DNA of 64,000 nucleotides, taken from contig CM077010.1 of NCBI GenBank assembly GCA_039090855.1, positions 42,364,905-42,428,904 of the forward strand, given 5' to 3'. The notes below the pieces were generated by a model. It ran no database searches. It saw only the letters and a list, made by a program, of their open reading frames with translations, and was not told where the DNA came from. Shown here in pieces: positions 59,352 through 64,000 of the stretch. The position numbers and the translations under genes were made by a program. How positions within the stretch are numbered: the stretch's first letter is position 1; each line of letters starts with the position of its first letter. Source of the DNA: Macrothele yani. Lineage: Eukaryota > Arthropoda > Arachnida > Araneae > Macrothelidae.

Positions 59352-60010
59352 TCATTTTGGTATGCCATCATCATCATCATCATCATCATCATTGTCAACC
59401 ATTATCAATCCACTGCTGAACGAAGGTTTTCCAAGCCTTTTCCATGTTACTCCAGCATACTTTCGAATTTCATCCACCCATTTTCCACGTGGTCTTCTTC
59501 TGGGTCTTTTTCTGTCCCTTGTAATCCAGTCTAAAATTTCGACTGTCCATCGATGGTCTGTCCTTCTGGCAGTATGTCCAACCCATTGCCATTTCAGGGA
59601 TTTTACTCTGATCATGATGTCTTCCACTCTTGTCATTTTTCTGATCCACGAGTTCCTCTTCTTATCTCTCCTGGTTACACCAAGCATGCACCTCTCCATG
59701 CTACTTTGAGTTGTCTGCAGCCTTTGTATGTCTTTTAGTTAAGGTCCACGTCTCTGCACCATACGTAAGTACTGGAAGGATGCATTGATCAAACACTTTT
59801 TTTTTCAAGACATAATGGCATATTGCTCTTGAAAATTATGCTGTTTCTTCCACAAGCTCCCCAGGCAAGTTTTATACGCCGATCAATTTTTTCATCAATG
59901 GGACCTTCACTTGATATCTGCTGTCCAAGATAAATGTATTTGTTGGTTATCTCCAGCTTTTCCCCATCAATTGATAAATCTTCATTTCTTGTAAAAGCAT
60001 TGTGTATGTT
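59352..60010 (-). pseudogene. Non-LTR retrotransposon, C-terminal RT region
   Basis: Minus strand from ~60010: FTRNEDLSIDGEKLEITN, YLGQQISSEGPIDEKIDRRI, SIIFKSNMPLCLEKK; a one-base excess in an A run near 59800; then VFDQCILPVLTYGAETWTL, MERCMLGVTRRDKKRNSWIR and KSLKWQWVGHTARRTDHRW. This is the thumb and C-terminal part typical of arthropod endonuclease-RT LINEs. The catalytic RT core lies upstream and is absent. The element ends in a (GAT)n-type tail. Confidence 0.85.
59366..59392. repeat. (CAT)9 microsatellite at the LINE 3' end
   Basis: About nine CAT triplets, reading as the 3' tail of the minus-strand LINE fragment. Confidence 0.9.
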
Positions 60011-60032
60011 ATCGCTGAAAGTATGAAATCCG

Positions 60033-60144
60033 TTATTTCATGAAATAATTAATCAATTCAGTTAAAGCGTAAAACTCACTTGTATTCTATAAACTAGTTA
60101 TTTCATAGAATAACGATCTACACCCCGTTAAAGTGTAAAATAAC
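60033..60144. repeat. Palindromic cluster left of the KRBA2/Ginger-like ORF
   Basis: Contains the perfect palindrome TTATTTCATGAAATAA (60033-60048), the motif CTAGTTATTTCATAGAATAA (60094-60113) and GTTAAAGTGTAAAATAAC (60127-60144). Related motifs occur on the other side at 60998-61090. Confidence 0.8.
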
Positions 60145-60258
60145 CGAGTAAATAAATTCCCGAATTCAAAAGGCTGTAAAGTGAGAACCACTGGTCAGAA
60201 ATAGCACACCATTTTCAACCCAATACAAAGTGTTATATAATAATAATGATATTAACTT

Positions 60259-60939
60259 ATGAGTACTTCGTCTCAACCTGATAATGAAGTGCTGGTTGAA
60301 AAAACAAGGTTAAATAATGCCATTAGTAAAGTATGTATAGTTTGTTCACAAGAATGCAGTGAAAACGTAGTTTGTTCGAAATGTAATGAGCCTGTCGACA
60401 TGTTATGTTTAGAAGACTATGTTTTGGAAGACAAAGTTGTTCAGAAGATCTGCAAATTGTGTTTTAATGAACTGAATGTTCAGAGGGAAAGAGAAAACTC
60501 TAAAGAATGTTTGGAAATTCAAGCTAAGACGATGAAATTAATGTCAAATAAATCTCATTCTGAAGCCTCTGTGGGGCTTACAGTCCGTATCCCAGTACCT
60601 GACAGAGGAAGGGGTGACGCCAGATCTATTTTAGCTGTTATCATGAAAATAACAGAAGAAGGATTTTTTCAATTGGAAACAAGAAACGGCCGCATAGAAC
60701 AACTATATTCCCGATCCCAGTTCAGCGTCTGTGAACAAAAACTAATTCAGATCGAAGAAGTGCCGGATGTAGAGAAATCGCTCCGGTCGGTTGCTACAGC
60801 TCAAAGTTTAGGTACCGGTCAGGGATTTAAAATATGTTCATGTAAAACGCAGTGCGCCAATAAAAAATGTATTTGTTTTAGAAATAATGTTCTATTCAAT
60901 TCCAAACGCCATTTTAGTAATCCCTGTTGTAACAAATGA
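60259..60939 (+). CDS. Ginger/KRBA2-like integrase C-terminal protein with Cys-rich tail
   Basis: Open frame of 226 codons. Residues 25-68 form a zinc-binding-like module (CIVCSQEC, CSKC, CKLC). Residues 106-176 read VGLTVRIPVPDRGRGDARSI, LETRNGRIEQLYSRSQF, VPDVEKSLRSVATAQS; I recognise this as the segment after the integrase core in KRBA2/Ginger-type transposon proteins. The tail (GQGFKICSCKTQC, KKCICF, CCNK) is a CXC-like Cys cluster in which two usual Cys positions are Phe and Arg. The integrase core itself is absent. Inverted repeats flank it. It could be a deletion derivative, an exon of a longer gene, or a domesticated piece. Confidence 0.7.
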   Translation: MSTSSQPDNEVLVEKTRLNNAISKVCIVCSQECSENVVCSKCNEPVDMLCLEDYVLEDKVVQKICKLCFNELNVQRERENSKECLEIQAKTMKLMSNKSHSEASVGLTVRIPVPDRGRGDARSILAVIMKITEEGFFQLETRNGRIEQLYSRSQFSVCEQKLIQIEEVPDVEKSLRSVATAQSLGTGQGFKICSCKTQCANKKCICFRNNVLFNSKRHFSNPCCNK

Positions 60940-60997
60940 TTTTATTGTGTCTTTATATAAATAACATTTTGTATGCTGTATAATTCGGTCAAATTGT

Positions 60998-61090
60998 TTA
61001 TTTTACACTTTAACTGTGTATCATTAATTAATTTATAGAATAACTAGTTATTTCACAGAATAACTAGTTATTTCATAGAATAACTAGTTA
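60998..61090. repeat. Palindromic cluster right of the KRBA2/Ginger-like ORF
   Basis: TTATTTTACACTTTAAC (60998-61014) is the inverse of the left GTTAAAGTGTAAAATAA. A 20-bp tandem repeat, TAACTAGTTATTTCATAGAA, runs 2.5 times from 61041; it contains the perfect palindrome AATAACTAGTTATT. More TTAAAGTGT/ACACTTTAA copies follow to ~61180. Confidence 0.85.
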
Positions 61091-61308
61091 AAGTGTGGAA
61101 TTATTAATTTATTACACGCTTTAACTAACTTGATCAGTTATTTCATGGTATAACTGAATTATACACTTTAACGGTAACATGTATATTTCGCTATAAGCAA
61201 TTAATTACACTTACAATTATTTTAGATTTTCTTCTGTACTTTCGTTGTACTACATCCCTTTTTAGAGTCCAACAGTAATCAACTAGCATTTTAGGGCTCC
61301 ATTTTCCT

Positions 61309-62650
61309 TTATAGCGGTTTTCTATGATACATGTTCTGGTGAAAACGTTCTCCGTGCTCATCGCTTACAGTTCCTAAGTTTTGTGGGAAAACGTCCAGAT
61401 CCGATTGAAGGAAATGTATTTTAAGGGACATATTGCATCCCATGGCCTTATAGTTTTCTAGAAGCTGAGTAACAAGCTCTTTATAATTTTCTGCCTTTCG
61501 ATTACCTAAAAGGTTCAGTACCACATCATTAAAAGACTTCCACACAGCAGCTTCAATCTCATTCAAAGTGCCTTCAAATGCAAGATCACTCAAAAGTTTC
61601 CTTAATTTTGGACCAATAAAAATTCCTTGTTTAATTTTGGCTTCAGATATTTTGGGGAACTTGCTCTTTAGAAAAACGAAAGGCTTTTCCATCTTTATTC
61701 GGCGCCTTTAAACATTTTTTTATAGAAAGTCCACGTTCTGAGGACTTACTAAAGGCTCAGCAACAACATTTTTATTACCTGTAATTTAGGGCTCTCTTTT
61801 AGGCCAGGTCTTTTTAATGTAAAGAGAATTTCTGTCCCTACTTTTCCATTCACAGAGGAAGCAGCAGTATTTTGTGTATCCAAGTTGTAGACCAAGGAGT
61901 AAAGCTATCACTTTAAGATCGCCACAAATACTCCATGAGTATTTTTTCGTACACTATATTTTGAAGCAACAGTTTAATTTTTGCATATGTTTCTTTCGTG
62001 TATGCAGTATACGCAACAGATGCTGACGGATACATGTTTTCGCCATGAAAGAGGTCAGCTTTTAAACTTATTTTTGAGGAATCTATAAAAAGTCTTAATT
62101 CTTCAGGTTTGTGTTGCTTTCCTAAGGCTTTAAAAAATAAGTCTATATCGTTGCAGTACACAAGATCACTACTCTTCGAAAATAAGTGTTAAAACTCTTG
62201 CTGTAGTCGACGAAAACTACATACTTTTGTACTTGGTAGTAAAAGATTCTATCCCTTCAATCTTGATGCCAATATTTCGGCTTGACGTTTTGCTAAATGA
62301 AAGTCACAAACCAGAACATTTAATTATTCTTGACTTATAAGGAAAGGCACAGAATCTTCCGAGAAATCAGGGTCTTGTTTTACTTCAATATCTTCTTCGC
62401 TGTGAGGATTTATTTCATCAGTATCACCATCATCTAAACTCCATATCTGTGGAGGTACAGGAACAGAAAGATCTGGGCCATGAGGAACAGGCCTTATGGC
62501 AGAAGGAATACTGGGATACTGAATCGTGTCTTTGGTTTCAGCTGTAATTCTAGATATCTTAGTGGTGCAAAAGCATGAGTTTGGTTTTCTCCAAGCCACT
62601 GGTACTACAAATGGCATTTGACGTGATCCCATCAACCAGCCAATCAACAA
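61309..62650 (-). pseudogene. Multicopy arthropod protein with SDEHGERFHQ motif, broken
   Basis: Minus-strand pieces in order: MPFVVPVAWRKPNSCF (~62615), YPSIPSAIRPVPHGPDLSVP, LVCDFHLAKRQAEILASRL, DLVYCNDIDLFFKALGKQH (~62163), LRLFIDSSKISLKADL, CGDLKVIALLLGLQLGYTKY, CCFLCEWKSRDRNSLYIKK, FLKSKFPKISEAKIKQGIF, YKAMGCNMSLKIHFLQSDLD and VSDEHGERFHQNM. Stops at several points (~62262, ~61785, ~61705) break it. I recognise the order as that of a family repeated many times in insect genomes and probably transposon-linked, but I cannot name its function. It is convergent with the ORF at 60259. Confidence 0.75.
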
Positions 62651-62659
62651 AGTTACACA

Positions 62660-63589
62660 TGAATTACAACAAATGTGAGGCGCCTAAGATTTATCTTCAT
62701 CACCCATTTTGCACTGGAAATAAAGTTCATACGACTTTTTAATCAACGGTGTGAAATGTCTCCTATGAGACTTTAAAGTAAATTGCCCACAAATGTAGCA
62801 GAAACTGTTCGTATGATTCACACAAGTACGCAGCATTACTTAACGTACACTTTGCACAATCCACACTACTTTTTAAAACCACAAGAAAATGCACGTCCTT
62901 CAATACAGATCAAATGCATTCGAATGACAAAAATTCTACTTTGCTCCCTCTTCCGCAGAAGGAACTGTATAACCGGAAGTAATGGCGCCAGTGTGTGTAC
63001 TCTCGGAGACACAGCTATCCTGCCTACAGACAGATGTCTGAGTTGGGAAAGATAGGGAAATTCCTTTAAGTAACACAACATTCACCCGAATAGAGAGTTC
63101 CATTACAAGAAATTGCAGCCCAGTAGAGCAATTGTACCTTCATATTTGGTTTCAGCACACGTAAACACGTACAAAAACTGTTCAAGTTTTCTTTGTAACA
63201 AACCCATTGTTGTTCAGTGTTATCATTCCTTTTGGAACGTCCGTCAAATCACTACCTCTGCCCATTGTTCTCACGTCGCGCACTATGGGTCATCTCTCTT
63301 GGCAGGCCGCTTATATCTCCGTGTGGTCAACCTTGTCACCTGTACTTTGCAACGCGCCTCTGCAGGTACACTGTGATTCCGGGTGTTGTCATATTATTCT
63401 GAAACGACCCTGTATATCCCCCTCCTTGAGGAACCATGACAAACCGTGCTTGAAGGAGCTCACTGTTGATGAAGTAATTCTGATAAATTCAAGACGATGT
63501 GTGTGGAAGGAACAACACACATTTTTCGAAGAACCTAACTGCTAGTACATTCACCTTTTGCGTACACCTGCCAATGTGACATTCAAAAC
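62660..63589. other. Unassigned DNA
   Basis: Short overlapping ORFs at 63113-63545 have no domain. The end near 63400 (AAACGACCCTGTATA) looks like an element boundary but no partner was found. Confidence 0.4.
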
Positions 63590-63735
63590 CTTTCTTTGCC
63601 GGTAACAAGACTGGAACCCACATCTTTCTCCTCCGGAGCCGAATGCTTCCCAGTCAAGCTACGCCGACAAGCACTTATCACTGCTGTCTTGACATATCTT
63701 CAGCTCTGATGTAGGTACGTCACATACTGTATATC
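63590..63735 (-). mobile_element. SINE family B copy
   Basis: Reverse strand: GTCGGCGTAGCTTGACTGGG (A box), GGTTCCAGTC (B box); plus-strand end GATGTAGGTACGTCACATAC. Same family as 57655. Confidence 0.65.
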
Positions 63736-64000
63736 TCACCTTGAGAAGGACGGGGGCACGAAATCGCGTCCTTCAGCTCCGCAGTCGAATGCTTTCCCAA
63801 TTAAGCTACGCCAGCAAGGTCTCATCACTTCTATTTGTCGTCTTGACATGTCCCGCCATCAGGTGCCGACAAGGACTTATCACTGCTACTTGCTGTCTTG
63901 ACATGTGCTTCAGCTCTGATGTAGGTACGTCACATACTGTATATCTCACTTTGAGAAAGGCGAAGGCACGAAATCGCGTCCTTCAGCTCCGCAGTCGAAT
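63736..64000 (-). repeat. Tandem SINE family B units, running off the window
   Basis: GATGTAGGTACGTCACATAC, TGTATATCTCAC and CACGAAATCGCGTCCTTCAG recur about 205 bp apart (first copy from ~63710, second from ~63917). A tRNA-like head (AATTGGGAAAGCATTCGACT) is in the first full unit. This suggests a head-to-tail duplication of SINE B. Confidence 0.65.

Noticed and set aside
59298..59738. Plus-strand ORFs with Ser and Ile runs
   Set aside because: Shadows of the minus-strand LINE fragment and its CAT repeat.

Overview
The window looks like transposon-dense intergenic DNA from a large insect genome. The evidence is many decayed Tc1/mariner (IS630 superfamily) transposases, tRNA-derived SINEs, Penelope-like elements (PLEs), fragments of an arthropod-type non-LTR retrotransposon, and satellite DNA. 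Polyneoptera (orthopteroid insects) seems plausible from the repeat types, but I cannot prove it from sequence alone. I found no convincing conventional host gene. The only unbroken ORF with recognisable domains (60259-60939) is itself transposon-like.

Layout. 1-500: tail of a Tc1-like element. 1285-7173: a mariner (A) carrying a SINE, a ~378-bp tandem duplication and a second mariner (B). B sits at a TA inside A's last codons, and B's own 3' end has expanded into ~27 copies of a 103-bp satellite. 9117-10185: Tc1 and mariner relics. 10480-10890: 82-bp repeats. 12040-12508: PLE-like end, inverted repeat, LINE fragment and (GA)24. 13216-15839: a Tc1-like element containing a 45-bp minisatellite and a 72-bp array built on its terminal repeat. 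16840-17420: tRNA-like sequence duplicated. 19157-20746: 153-bp satellite with a SINE inserted. 21776-23031 and 49180-50393: two copies of one Tc1-like family.

23280-48800 is the centrepiece. A mariner transposase gene (C, minus strand) is split into an N-terminal piece (48405-48631) and a C-terminal piece (23398-24136) by a ~24.3-kb satellite array. The array monomer (117 + 21n bp) is the transposase's own helix-turn-helix coding segment. It contains a variable 21-bp sub-repeat and is organised in higher-order blocks of about 3.5-4.4 kb.

51988-57416: a Tc1-like element whose long terminal repeat received two PLE copies in inverted orientation, with a 10-bp target duplication. 57655-60010: SINE, Tc1 and LINE remnants. 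60033-61090: an ORF resembling the C-terminal part of KRBA2/Ginger-type integrases, between palindromic repeat clusters. 61309-62650: a broken copy of a multicopy arthropod protein. 63590-64000: tandem SINE copies.

The unifying observation is that three separate tandem arrays (103 bp, 117+21n bp, 72 bp) each begin and end inside an identifiable Tc1/mariner element and are built from that element's own sequence. The window thus shows several stages of satellite DNA arising from cut-and-paste transposons. All family assignments come from motif recognition by eye; none was checked by a database search.
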